DNA from: Bacillota bacterium
GTDB taxonomy: Bacteria; Bacillota; Clostridia; Acetivibrionales; DSM-1351
Direction of reading: 5' to 3'
Length of the DNA: 64,000 bases
Assembly (NCBI GenBank): GCA_023398105.1
Contig: JAEWST010000026.1
Coordinates: forward strand, 1 to 64,000
The position numbers and the translations under genes were made by a program. This document shows positions 9,714 to 18,020 of the stretch, piece by piece. The first letter of the stretch is position 1. The number at the start of each line of letters is the position of its first letter. The notes under the pieces were generated by a model. It did not search any database. It worked only from the letters and a program-made list of their open reading frames with translations, and was not told the DNA's origin.

Positions 9714-9746
9714 TAATTGACTTTTATACTTAATGTGGAGGTTATT

Positions 9747-10298
9747 ATGGTTAGATATATTATTCTAATTTGCTTACTTATTCTCTCGGTAATAAGTGAT
9801 ATAAAATACTCAAAAATTAAAAACATTTATGTAATACCTGCGGCTATTTCTGGACTATTTATAAATACTTTCGAACACGGATTTGAAGGGCTTAAATTGA
9901 GTCTATTTGGAGTGTTAGTGCCAATATTGCTTTTAGGGCTTTTATTTAATTTAAAACTAATAGGAGCAGGAGACCTAAAACTGTTCAGTGCCATTGGGGC
10001 ACTTTTGGGATGTGAATTTATTTTATATGGTATGGCATATTCATTTGTTTTTGCAGGGATTGTAGCTTTATTAAGTTTATTGCGAAATAAAAATGAAACC
10101 TATTGTGTAAATTCTGATTTGTTGAAGTTTTTGAAAAGCATATTCTTCCATTTTTATATAGATATCAAAATGTGCTGTCTTAATTCTTCCACATATATTA
10201 AGAGCAATAACAAAAGACATATTATAAGGCTTTCACCCTCTATTGCCATAGGGACGTGCCTTCAAGTACTTCTCTCTTTCTTTGAAGCAGTTAAATGA
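9747..10298 (+). CDS. A24 family prepilin peptidase, second copy
   Basis: This is a second, separate aspartyl prepilin peptidase of 183 residues. The predicted catalytic residues are Asp18 (VISDIKYSKIKN) and Asp76 in IGAGD. The hydrophobic core is followed by a C-terminal extension with several Cys residues (MCCLN). The ATG at 9747 follows GTGGAGG and is preferred over an upstream TTG. It is only distantly similar to the first copy, so the two may have different substrates. It has its own upstream region with a possible promoter. Confidence 0.85.
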   Translation: MVRYIILICLLILSVISDIKYSKIKNIYVIPAAISGLFINTFEHGFEGLKLSLFGVLVPILLLGLLFNLKLIGAGDLKLFSAIGALLGCEFILYGMAYSFVFAGIVALLSLLRNKNETYCVNSDLLKFLKSIFFHFYIDIKMCCLNSSTYIKSNNKRHIIRLSPSIAIGTCLQVLLSFFEAVK

Positions 10299-10388
10299 AA
10301 ACCAACAAATGTACTTAACTGAATTAGTAATGAAATGTTAAGTTTTATTAAAAATTTTATTAAAGATATTCTTTTGAAGGAGAAAAAG

Positions 10389-10427
10389 ATGTATAATATA
10401 AAAGATAAAACCTACTCAGAGTATTGA
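10389..10427 (+). CDS. Possible 12-residue leader peptide
   Basis: A strong ribosome site (GAAGGAGA) and an ATG open a 12-codon frame, MYNIKDKTYSEY, which ends 17 bp before the phospholipase-like gene. It could couple translation to the next gene or be the remnant of a lost gene. Nothing but the start signal supports it. Confidence 0.25.
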   Translation: MYNIKDKTYSEY

Positions 10428-10444
10428 CTAGAGAGGGGCTAATA

Positions 10445-11179
10445 ATGCCAAAAATTGTTGAGTATTCTTATGGGAAACTTTTTAAATATACTATGAAAGC
10501 AATAAATCCAATAAAGAAAGCAGTTATGACAACAGAATGCTTTGTGCATAAGGCTATAAATATACAGGCTTTATTGATACTAAAGAATGATAAAAAGGCA
10601 GAACAGTATGAGCTTTTTTTAGATTATATTACTGATTTAAATTTAGGGGTTGTATGGGCAGATCAGGATTTTAAGAGCTCTGGGCATTTTTATAATCCAG
10701 TTAAAGAACGAGGTCTTTATGGAAACACAAATGCACTTACACTTGCTAAGAATTATTACGCTTTTGCTATTAGCTTTTGGAATTCTCGTGACATAAAGAA
10801 GGCGATGTTTTTTTTAGGGGCAGCAGCTCATTTAGTACAGGATATGACTGTACCTCAGCATGCTAACATAAAGCTTTTACAAGAGCATCATAAGTTTGAG
10901 AAGTTTGTAAGAGATACATTTTACCATTCTCCTGATTATCTTGTATCTGACAAGGGTTGTTACCTACGTAGTATTGAGGACTTTATAACTCATAATTCAG
11001 TATGTGCAATAAAGGCGAATAAATTATTGAGTCGAATTGAAGATGAAAATGAGAGGTTTTCAGAACTAAGCAAATATACTATTCCTTTAGCCCAAAGAAC
11101 TACAGCTGGTTTGTTTATGATGTTTTACAAGGATGCACAGGATAACAAAAATAAGGTTTACAGTCAAAGCAGCAATTAG
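10445..11179 (+). CDS. Zinc-dependent phospholipase C-like protein without signal peptide
   Basis: The 244-residue product matches the zinc metal-site pattern of bacterial phospholipase C (PF00882). The ligand set can be read as His35, Asp73 or Asp75, His81, His129, Asp133, His139, His148 and Glu152, including HLVQDMTVPQH. Secreted enzymes of this family use an N-terminal Trp exposed by processing. Here there is no signal peptide and no such Trp near the start. The protein therefore looks cytoplasmic or is exported by another route. The ATG at 10445 follows GAGAGGGG. The substrate is unknown. Confidence 0.7.
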   Translation: MPKIVEYSYGKLFKYTMKAINPIKKAVMTTECFVHKAINIQALLILKNDKKAEQYELFLDYITDLNLGVVWADQDFKSSGHFYNPVKERGLYGNTNALTLAKNYYAFAISFWNSRDIKKAMFFLGAAAHLVQDMTVPQHANIKLLQEHHKFEKFVRDTFYHSPDYLVSDKGCYLRSIEDFITHNSVCAIKANKLLSRIEDENERFSELSKYTIPLAQRTTAGLFMMFYKDAQDNKNKVYSQSSN

Positions 11180-11230
11180 AATTAAAGAGATGTTTCAACA
11201 TGAGAAGTTTGCTAGATAGAAATTGTTTTT

Positions 11231-11288
11231 CTATTTTGGTTAGCTTCTTTTTTATGGAAGTGGGGGACATTTTCTTGCCTCGTTATAA
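11231..11288 (-). repeat. Family 1 element, copy C (reverse, degenerate)
   Basis: Read on the minus strand it begins TTATAACGAGGCAAGAAAAT and continues with GTCCCCCACTTC. The second arm of the hairpin has decayed (TTTTTTATGGAAGTGG on the plus strand). The TTATAA end is intact at 11283-11288. It lies about 110 bp upstream of the yjbQ-like gene. Confidence 0.75.
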
Positions 11289-11401
11289 ACTCAAAATTGG
11301 TACTTGAAAAATCTATTGGTACTGAATAATTATGGAAAAAATAGTATAATAGCAACATAAACATATAAGTACAAAAAACATTACACGAGGGGGATATAGC
11401 T

Positions 11402-11818
11402 GTGAAATCCTACAGAAAAGAGTTGTTTTTTAATATACCAAAGAGAAGGGCATATGTGAATATCAGTACTGAGGTTCAAAAATGCATTGATGATAGCGGA
11501 ATAAAAGAAGGAATGGTTCTTGTTAATGCAATGAATATCACTGCAAGTGTATTTATTAATGATGATGAAATGGGATTACATCAGGATTTTGAGAAATGGT
11601 TGGAAGCTTTAGCTCCTGAAAAGCCTTATAACCAATACAATCATAATGGTTTTGAGGATAATGCCGATGCACACTTGAAGAGACAGATAATGGGGCGAGA
11701 AGTTGTAGTTGCTATTACAAATGGAAAGCTTGATTTTGGCACATGGGAACAAATCTTTTATGGTGAATACGATGGCATGAGAGAAAAAAGGGTATTAGTA
11801 AAGATTATAGGGGAATGA
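11402..11818 (+). CDS. yjbQ: YjbQ/UPF0047 family protein
   Basis: The 138-residue protein matches the YjbQ family through EGMVLVNAMNITASVFIND, a central His-containing loop and the C-terminal GTWEQIFYGEYDG. Some family members show weak thiamine phosphate synthase activity, but the physiological role is not settled. The start is GTG at 11402, behind GAGGGGG. A TATAAT at 11345-11350 may be its -10 element. The following lipoprotein gene starts 3 bp after the stop. Confidence 0.85.
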   Translation: MKSYRKELFFNIPKRRAYVNISTEVQKCIDDSGIKEGMVLVNAMNITASVFINDDEMGLHQDFEKWLEALAPEKPYNQYNHNGFEDNADAHLKRQIMGREVVVAITNGKLDFGTWEQIFYGEYDGMREKRVLVKIIGE

Positions 11819-11820
11819 CA

Positions 11821-12351
11821 ATGAAGAAAATTATAATAGTGAGTATCATTCTAGTGATGTTTTTATTGATAAATTCAGCATGTTCAATAAAAAATAATAA
11901 CAAATCAGAACAAAGTAATAGTATTGAAGCAAGCTTTGAAATATATTTAGTTAAGAATTTAACTACAGCTGATGCATTGAAGAAAGATTTAGATGAACTT
12001 GAATTAGAAAAACAACCATTACTAACAGATAAGAATATTTCTGAATATATATGGGATAAACATCAGATTAATCTTATTAAAGATGATGAATTAAATAAGA
12101 TTCTTAATGAGAAAGTATACGGGAAAGTTCCAGTTAGCGGAAAGCCCTTTGTTGTAGTTTGTAATGGCGAAAAAATATATAGTGGAGCCTTTTGGACAAT
12201 GTTATCATCTCTATTTTATCCAGAGTGTCCTACTATAATATCGGATTATACTGATAGAGATTTTTTTGAGATATCATTAGATAGCGAAAAGGATGTTAGA
12301 GATGATAAGAGAATCTATGAAGCATTGAAAAAACTTGGGAAGATAAAATAG
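11821..12351 (+). CDS. Putative lipoprotein of unknown function
   Basis: A short basic N-terminus, a hydrophobic stretch and INSAC form a lipoprotein-like signal, although Asn at -3 is not ideal. The remaining roughly 150 residues include a segment near KVYGKVPVSGKPFVVVCNG that I do not recognise. The ATG at 11821 is preferred to 11815, because AGGGG at 11809-11813 is better spaced for it. It is probably cotranscribed with yjbQ and attached to the outer face of the membrane. Confidence 0.6.
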   Translation: MKKIIIVSIILVMFLLINSACSIKNNNKSEQSNSIEASFEIYLVKNLTTADALKKDLDELELEKQPLLTDKNISEYIWDKHQINLIKDDELNKILNEKVYGKVPVSGKPFVVVCNGEKIYSGAFWTMLSSLFYPECPTIISDYTDRDFFEISLDSEKDVRDDKRIYEALKKLGKIK

Positions 12352-12451
12352 GCTAATAATAAAAAATGAATGCTATAGTCAATTAATAACTTATTGAAGC
12401 AAATTTATTGTGGATTGTTTAATTATGATTAAATACAAGGAGATATTATTT

Positions 12452-13063
12452 ATGGGCATTATGAGAGAAATTTTTGGACCAAGCAAAAAAGAAATCTGGC
12501 AGGAACTGAGTAGGCAAATGGGAAGTGAATATGTAGATGGTGGCTTTTTTAAAGGCGATAAGGTAGTTGCACATATAAAGCAGTGGACTGTAACACTGGA
12601 CACATATACAGTTTCTACTGGTAAATCAACCGTTACGTATACAAGAATGAGAGCACCCTACGTAAATAAAGATGGAATTAGATTTAAAATATACAGAAGC
12701 GGAATATTCAGTGGCATTGGAACAGCTTTGGGTATGCAGGATATAGAAGTTGGTTTTCCTGAGTTTGATGATGATTTTGTGATAAAAGGAAACAATGAAC
12801 AAAAACTAAAAGAACTACTTAAAAATGCTCAAATACGTGAATTAATGGAACAGCAAAGGCAATTCCACTTGGAAGTAAAAGATGATGAAGGATGGTTTGG
12901 TGCTAGTTTTCCAGAAGGCGTTGATGAACTGTATTTTTGTGTTTCTGGCATTATTAAGGATATTGAACAGCTGAAAGGTCTTTTTGAGCTATTTGCGGAA
13001 GTTTTAAATCAATTATGTATTATTGGCTGTGCATATGAAAGCAATCCTGGTGTTGAGATTTGA
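12452..13063 (+). CDS. Hypothetical protein, possibly DUF3137-like
   Basis: This is a soluble 203-residue protein. FPEFDDDFVIKGNNEQKLKEL resembles the core of DUF3137-type proteins, but the match is by eye and weak. No signal peptide or membrane segment is visible. The ATG at 12452 follows AAGGAG at 12437-12442, and an upstream TTG-led extension lacks a ribosome site. It is followed after 22 bp by the VanW-like gene. Confidence 0.5.
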   Translation: MGIMREIFGPSKKEIWQELSRQMGSEYVDGGFFKGDKVVAHIKQWTVTLDTYTVSTGKSTVTYTRMRAPYVNKDGIRFKIYRSGIFSGIGTALGMQDIEVGFPEFDDDFVIKGNNEQKLKELLKNAQIRELMEQQRQFHLEVKDDEGWFGASFPEGVDELYFCVSGIIKDIEQLKGLFELFAEVLNQLCIIGCAYESNPGVEI

Positions 13064-13085
13064 GAGTAAGAAAAAAGGAGATTAT

Positions 13086-13913
13086 GTGAGTAAAAAACTT
13101 TTAAGTCAGAGAAATAAATTCTTCTATTTTTTAGCTGTTTGGTATAGAAGATTGATTAGATATTTAAAATGGTATTTCGATTCTAATACATATGCAAAAA
13201 AGAAGCAAACGGAAAAGCTACCCTACAGAGTAAAAAAACATCAGTCTGTCTTAGTGAGAAAACTTGGAGACAGCGATATGATTTTGCAATACAATAAAGT
13301 TACCAATTTAAAAATAGCAATAAAGAAGTTAAATTGTATTATTATTAAGCCAAATGAGGTGCTTTCCCTATGTAGAATTATTGGTTTACCAACAAAAAGA
13401 AAAGGATATTTGCCTGGCATGGAGCTTTTTAATGAAGAAGCTAGAGCTGGAGTTGGGGGAGGTTTGTGCCAAATAGCAAATTTAGTTCACTGGCTTGTTC
13501 TACATAGTCCATTAACTATTATTGAGAGGCACCATCACAGTTTTGATCCTTTTCCAGATGATGGTAGAATTCTACCCTTTGGAAGTGGAGCCACAATTTT
13601 TTATAACTATATTGATTTACAAATCAAGAATAATACGCCATATACATTTCAACTTGATTTTTGGCTTTCGGATAAGTGCTTAGAGGGTGAACTCAGAATT
13701 AATGAGGAATTACCATATTCATACCATGTTTTTGAGAAAGACCATGAGTTTTTAAAAATAGAAGATGAATTCTTCAGAAAAAATGAAATATGGAGAAATA
13801 AAATTGCCAAATTTGAAAGTGGAAGAATACTCGAAACTGAATTATTAATAAAGAATTTTTCTAAGGTGAAATATATACCAGAATGTTTTACAAACAGTAA
13901 TATTACAGATTAA
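13086..13913 (+). CDS. VanW family protein
   Basis: The 275-residue protein has the VanW core: NEVLSLCRIIG, KRKGYLPGMELF and GVGGGLCQIANLVHWLVLHS, then RHHHSFDPFPDDG. The name comes from vancomycin-resistance operons, but the biochemical role is unknown. No signal peptide is seen, so it resembles the short cytoplasmic type. The GTG at 13086 follows AAAAGGAG. There is no other van gene nearby, so resistance should not be inferred. Confidence 0.85.
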   Translation: MSKKLLSQRNKFFYFLAVWYRRLIRYLKWYFDSNTYAKKKQTEKLPYRVKKHQSVLVRKLGDSDMILQYNKVTNLKIAIKKLNCIIIKPNEVLSLCRIIGLPTKRKGYLPGMELFNEEARAGVGGGLCQIANLVHWLVLHSPLTIIERHHHSFDPFPDDGRILPFGSGATIFYNYIDLQIKNNTPYTFQLDFWLSDKCLEGELRINEELPYSYHVFEKDHEFLKIEDEFFRKNEIWRNKIAKFESGRILETELLIKNFSKVKYIPECFTNSNITD

Positions 13914-13931
13914 TATCAGGAGGAATAAAAG

Positions 13932-14540
13932 ATGGAAAAAGAGGCAGTTAGCGTAAAGGTGGATTTAACAAGTGATGATGTATATAAATTTTTTAAGTCA
14001 TATATTATTAATGGAGTATCAATGATTTATTTGGCTATTATTCTGTTTGCTATATCTTTTCAAATTGTAATTCATATGATGGTTATTATTAAGGGAGATT
14101 ATTCAGAACAGAATATTTTTAATCTATTTTTATTAATTGTAATTCCTTTGATTATATTTTTTGTGGTTTCAATTTCATTAAAAAAGTCTGCAGCAAATAC
14201 ATTAAAAACTAATAAGCTAATTCAAAAAACTCAAGAATATACTATAAGCGATGAAGGCTTTAATGCACACTCTGAATCAGCCCAAGTATTCGTAAAATGG
14301 AATGAAATGTACAAAGCTACAGAGACAAAGGAAAATTATCTGTTCTTTATTGCTAAAGGTCAAGCTTATATTATTCCAAAGAGATACTTGATTGATGAAA
14401 AAGATATTGAAATAATCAGAAAAGCTATTAAACTGGCTCCTGTGCAAAAAGGAAAGAATAATTTTATAAAGGGACTACTTATTTACCTATTGATTTTTAT
14501 AATTATATTACTTGTTATAACTTTTTATAAACCGGTATAA
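13932..14540 (+). CDS. YcxB-like membrane protein
   Basis: Two adjacent hydrophobic segments lie near residues 32-55 and 64-83. A soluble domain with YTISDEGFNAHSESAQVFVKWNEM and YIIPKRYL is typical of the YcxB-like family, and a third hydrophobic segment lies at the C-terminus. The function of the family is unknown. CAGGAGGA precedes the ATG. Confidence 0.7.
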   Translation: MEKEAVSVKVDLTSDDVYKFFKSYIINGVSMIYLAIILFAISFQIVIHMMVIIKGDYSEQNIFNLFLLIVIPLIIFFVVSISLKKSAANTLKTNKLIQKTQEYTISDEGFNAHSESAQVFVKWNEMYKATETKENYLFFIAKGQAYIIPKRYLIDEKDIEIIRKAIKLAPVQKGKNNFIKGLLIYLLIFIIILLVITFYKPV

Positions 14541-14649
14541 GTCTATCAAATAAAAAAGTTTTTTCAAAATGTAATAGACTTAATAGATAACAATACGTAT
14601 TATAATTATTAACAATTATTAGTATTTAAGTAAATATAGGAGATTAATT

Positions 14650-14724
14650 ATGATTTTATCGGGAAAAGAAATAAAGAAACGATTGGGAAAGGATATTAAA
14701 ATATGTGGTCAAGAGAAGAACTAA
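14650..14724 (+). pseudogene. dcd: N-terminal remnant of dCTP deaminase (dcd)
   Basis: ATG at 14650, with ribosome site AGGAG at 14638-14642, opens a 24-codon frame beginning MILSGKEIKKRLGKDI. This is the very conserved N-terminus of dCTP deaminase. After 16 residues the match stops (KICGQEKN, then TAA), and the next gene starts inside the fragment at 14703. A deletion or insertion seems to have removed the rest of the gene. The catalytic part is not in this window; an intact copy may exist elsewhere. Confidence 0.65.
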
Positions 14725-15464
14725 AAAGTAGGGCAAAGGCAGTACTAAGAACAAATTATTGGAAAGCACTTTTAATTAGTTTAGTTATAGCAGTAGCATG
14801 TGGAAGTAATGGAGGAGGCAGTAGAATTAATTTAGATAATGGTAATAGTAATAACAATTATAGTGCTTCAAAAACATGGATATTATCGGATTCATTATTT
14901 TCAAATGTTACAGCTAATATTATTGCAGTGATTGCTTTAGGAGCTATTGCTATTACTATAATTATTGTTTTTGCTTCAGCCTTTCGAATATTCTTAGGAT
15001 ATCCACTAGAGGTTGGAGGAAGAAGATATTTTATAAAATCGGCAAGATACGAAGATAATTCAAAATGCTTTAGTTTTGCTTTTTACAGAGAAAACTATTC
15101 AGCAATAGTATTTACCATGTTGTTAAAGGGCATTCAAAACTTTTTGTGGTTTTTACTTTTCATAATACCAGGGATTGTAAAATCATATTCCTACAGTATG
15201 GTGCCGTACATATTAGCTGATAATCCAAGAATTGGAATCAGAAGAGCTATAGAGCTTAGCAACAATATGACAGATGGACATAAATTTGATATGTTTGTAT
15301 TGGATCTTTCCTTCATAGGCTGGTGGCTACTATGTATATTAACTTTAGGGCTTGGTTCTATATTTCTAAATCCATACATAGATGCTACTAAGGCAGAGCT
15401 TTATTGGGTGCTCCGTAATAATGCCTTGAATAGTGGCATTTGTAGCCATGAAGAACTAGCATAA
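14703..15464 (+). CDS. DUF975 family membrane protein
   Basis: The N-terminal WSREELKSRAKAVLRTNYWK motif is typical of DUF975 proteins. At least four hydrophobic segments follow, with the family block KSYSYSMVPYILADNPRIG and SNNMTDGHKFDMFVLDLSF. The function is unknown. The start lies inside the dcd remnant, and the fragment's own frame may help to deliver ribosomes to it. The 253-residue length is normal. Confidence 0.8.
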   Translation: MWSREELKSRAKAVLRTNYWKALLISLVIAVACGSNGGGSRINLDNGNSNNNYSASKTWILSDSLFSNVTANIIAVIALGAIAITIIIVFASAFRIFLGYPLEVGGRRYFIKSARYEDNSKCFSFAFYRENYSAIVFTMLLKGIQNFLWFLLFIIPGIVKSYSYSMVPYILADNPRIGIRRAIELSNNMTDGHKFDMFVLDLSFIGWWLLCILTLGLGSIFLNPYIDATKAELYWVLRNNALNSGICSHEELA

Positions 15465-15521
15465 ACAAACAAATTATTTTTCACACAAGAATTTTATGAG
15501 ATACTAAAGGAGGAAAATAGA

Positions 15522-15971
15522 ATGCAATGGCATGAAATTTTTTCTAAAGATACACAGCCTACTATGGAGGATATTGCTGAATATATTGGCGGAGAAGCCA
15601 AGCTACTATGGCAGTCTATAATAGAGTATTTGGAAAAAGAATACAAGGTTAAACCTAAGCTATCTTATAGTGGTTGTTCAGGTAAGCCAGGCTGGAATAT
15701 CAAATTTCAAAAAAGTGGACAGTCACTTGGAACTTTATACCCAGAGGAAAATTTATTTTCTGTATTATTGGTTATTAGCTACAAGCTAGAACAAGATATG
15801 GAGGCTATTCTTCCTGAACTTAGTACTAATATTGCAGAACTCTATAAACAAGCAGGAGATTATATGAAAATTGGAAAATGGGTTATGTTCCAGATAAAAG
15901 ATTTGGCTACATTACAGGATTACAAAAAACTGATATCAGTGAAATTGCCTACTAAGCAGTGCAAAACATGA
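15522..15971 (+). CDS. DUF3788 family protein
   Basis: This is a 149-residue soluble protein with the DUF3788 pattern: a long helix around EYIGGEAKLLWQSIIEYLE, then SGCSGKPGWNIKFQKSGQSLGTLYP. The family is common in Firmicutes and has no known function. AAAGGAGGA precedes the ATG. A terminator follows after 50 bp. Confidence 0.75.
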   Translation: MQWHEIFSKDTQPTMEDIAEYIGGEAKLLWQSIIEYLEKEYKVKPKLSYSGCSGKPGWNIKFQKSGQSLGTLYPEENLFSVLLVISYKLEQDMEAILPELSTNIAELYKQAGDYMKIGKWVMFQIKDLATLQDYKKLISVKLPTKQCKT

Positions 15972-16021
15972 TAAATACTAGTATAAGAACTACAAGTTTA
16001 ATTTAAAGCTGTTATTAATAT

Positions 16022-16074
16022 AAAAAGTTTCCTATGATAAAATAAAACTTATTACAGGAAACTTTTTATTTTTT
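16022..16074 (+). terminator. Rho-independent terminator after the DUF3788 gene
   Basis: AAAAAGTTTCCT at 16022-16033 pairs with AGGAAACTTTTT at 16056-16067, and a T-rich run follows. Confidence 0.8.
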
Positions 16075-16261
16075 GAATAATTTAATTAAATAGAGTAACA
16101 AGGAATGCATAGAAAATATATGATTCAGTAGGTATAACTTGTAATATAATTGGAAATATTACTAATAGGAAAGTGAGAAAATTTTAAAACTGTTTGATTT
16201 CAGTTTATACATATATTAGCAATGCTAAATTTCTAGGAGTTGATGTGGATTGAGCAATCAG

Positions 16262-16437
16262 GCAGAAAAAATACTGCCTACCTCTGCGAAGAAGAGGTTA
16301 TCCACTGATAGTTTCACTTTTGTTTTGTACCAAGCTCAAAAAAAGTTTGTACGAACATGGTGCATTTACGAGCCAGCAAAACCACAAGTGGTTTTACAGT
16401 GCAGTGAAAGTTTTATAAAAAAGGGGCGTGGGAGGAA
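16262..16437 (+). repeat. Family 3 structured element (copy at 16.3 kb)
   Basis: The core from 16333 (AGCTC, AAGTTTGTAC, AACATGGTGC, CGAGC) is homologous to 59959-60030. It is followed by a perfect hairpin, AAAACCACAAGTGGTTTT, at 16378-16395. The element ends in GGGGCGTGGGAGG, which acts as the ribosome-binding region of the 3D-domain gene. A 69-codon frame runs through it but looks fortuitous. The repeat extends about 175 bp. Confidence 0.65.
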
Positions 16438-16451
16438 GGAGTACAGAAAAT

Positions 16452-17249
16452 ATGGATGATTGTGAAGGCAACAACATAAATAAAAACATTACGTTTAGAT
16501 TACTTGTAGTTTCTTTAGTTCTAACATGTTTAGTTCTTAGTTTTTGTTGTTTAAAGATAAATGAATTGTTTTTAAAATATAAAGAAAAGTATAATGATGA
16601 ATGTGTACAAGCAATGATAGTAATGAAGTCAAACCAGTCTCTTGCTTCAAGAGAAAAGCTTGCCAGAGACGAAAGCAAAGTTTTGTTTGAAAGCTTGAAT
16701 AAGCAGTACAATGCACTTAAGCAGGAAAATGAGAAAATAAAGAAAGAAGTTAATGAACTGAAAAAACAGAAGGAAAAAATAGAGAATAAAAACAATGATT
16801 TAGCAAAAGATAATCTTGAACTTCAAAAGTCACTTAAAAAGGCAGCTGCAGTTGGTGTAGTACCTCAATCTTACAAAATATATAACAGTGAATCATTAAT
16901 AAATAGTAATACAAAAAAACAATACTTAGGTAGATTTCTAGGTACTGCCTATACGCCATCAGCAGAAGAATGTGGAAATAACAAGGGGATAACAAGCTCT
17001 GGGCATCCAATAATTCCAGGGGTATCAGTTGCAATAGACAAAAAGCATTGGCCATATGGAACTATATTTTACATAAAAGGCCTCGGGTATGCTATTGCAA
17101 TGGATACAGGCAGTGCAATTAAGGGTAAAAATAGATTCGACTTTGCAGTATTAGACAAGAATTTTGCAAATGCACTGGGAAATCAATATTATGATGTATA
17201 TTTAGTAAAAATGGGAAATGGAAAGATTGATGCATCCATTTTGAGCTAA
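16452..17249 (+). CDS. 3D-domain cell-wall protein with coiled coil
   Basis: This is a 265-residue protein. It has an N-terminal membrane anchor near residues 16-37 and a strong coiled coil near 70-120 (KQENEKIKKEVNELKKQ). A C-terminal 3D domain carries the three conserved aspartates: AIDKKHWPYG, AMDTG and RFDFAV. Such domains occur in lytic transglycosylase-like enzymes that act on peptidoglycan. The anchored form would act on the wall outside the membrane. The start is ATG 16452, behind GGGAGGAAGGAG of the family 3 repeat. Confidence 0.85.
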   Translation: MDDCEGNNINKNITFRLLVVSLVLTCLVLSFCCLKINELFLKYKEKYNDECVQAMIVMKSNQSLASREKLARDESKVLFESLNKQYNALKQENEKIKKEVNELKKQKEKIENKNNDLAKDNLELQKSLKKAAAVGVVPQSYKIYNSESLINSNTKKQYLGRFLGTAYTPSAEECGNNKGITSSGHPIIPGVSVAIDKKHWPYGTIFYIKGLGYAIAMDTGSAIKGKNRFDFAVLDKNFANALGNQYYDVYLVKMGNGKIDASILS

Positions 17250-17643
17250 TAGACTAATTTTGGGGAAATTGAACTACAATGAGGAAATATTGACTTTTTT
17301 ATTATAGTAAGATAAAATATATTTACTAGTTTAATAATATACTCAAACTTCATACATTATAACGAGGCAAGAAGATGTCCCCCACTTCTATAAGTGGCGG
17401 GTACCACTTTGGTTATAATCCAATTGTAACTACTGATATAGAAGCTTTTCTATAAATGGAGTATTAGTTTTTTTATTAATAGTACTTTTTGTTTCCTTGA
17501 AAATGTAATGTTTCAGTGGTGAAAATACTGGTAGTTGGATGAATATAATGCTTTGTATTATAAGGCTTTAAGCACTGTAAAGGATGAGTAATATATAATA
17601 ATTTCTTAGATTTTTTGCAACTTAATTGCATTAGTATCTAATG
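17250..17643. other. Non-coding region with candidate promoter
   Basis: About 390 bp without a gene. It contains family 1 copy D at 17357-17418. A TATAAT at 17594-17599, about 45 bp before the riboswitch, could be the -10 element of the riboswitch transcript; I see no convincing -35. Nothing else is recognised. Confidence 0.4.
17357..17418 (+). repeat. Family 1 element, short form, copy D
   Basis: A 62-bp copy running from TTATAACGAGGC to GGTTATAA. It holds the hairpin CCACTTCTATAAGTGG and the GCGGGTACCACTTT block. Both TTATAA ends are intact and the centre of the 156-bp form is missing. Confidence 0.85.
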
Positions 17644-17779
17644 ACTTTGTCGCTGAGTTATAGTTACAAAGCTATAAGCGGAGGAACCATTAAATGGGGT
17701 GAATCCTGTTAATTCAGGTAGGGTTAGTCTCTTGCAACCCGAATCCGGCAGCTAACTTCGTAAGCGTTGGGGAGAAAGT
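17644..17779 (+). ncRNA. c-di-AMP riboswitch (ydaO/yuaA type)
   Basis: The conserved blocks are readable in order: CGCTGAGTT, GCGGAGGAACC, GGGGTGAATC, AGGTAGGG, CTCTTGCAACCCGAATCCG, then GCAGCTAACTTCGTAAGCG. The outer stem pairs ACTTT at 17644-17648 with AAAGT at 17775-17779. This class binds cyclic di-AMP and usually lowers expression of cell-wall or osmotic genes. A terminator follows 25 bp later and dapB lies downstream. The ligand class is firm by motif; control of dapB is inferred from position. Confidence 0.88.
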
Positions 17780-17803
17780 GAATTTAATTTGTTATTTCTA
17801 TCC

Positions 17804-17831
17804 AATGCTACAGTTAATTCTGTAGCATTTT
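17804..17831 (+). terminator. Riboswitch-associated terminator
   Basis: AATGCTACAG at 17804-17813 pairs perfectly with CTGTAGCATT at 17820-17829 across a TTAATT loop, and a short T run follows. It lies just after the riboswitch, so ligand binding may decide read-through into dapB. The T run is short. Confidence 0.65.
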
Positions 17832-18020
17832 CAATTAGCATTCATTTTCTTCGTATTTATTAACACTTAAAAGTATAAGTGCAATAAACTTGCACAATAA
17901 AGTCTGCACTTTTTTTAAAAAGTGTAGCAATCACTTTGATTATGCTGTAAGTGTCACAGCTAGTCTCACTATTCGAAAGGGAGCGGCTAAATCATTTTAT
18001 AAATAAGGAGGAAGAATTTA

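Noticed and set aside
13086..13913. VanW as a sign of glycopeptide resistance
   Set aside because: No vanH, vanA, vanX or regulator genes are adjacent, and VanW proteins are widespread in Clostridia.
16250..16459. 69-codon frame ahead of the 3D-domain gene
   Set aside because: It runs through the family 3 repeat, and its similarity to the frame near 59960 is due to the repeat itself. No protein-like conservation is visible.
17860..18010. Possible T-box or lysine riboswitch directly before dapB
   Set aside because: No T-box GGTGG motif or lysine-riboswitch core can be read. Only small dyads are present.
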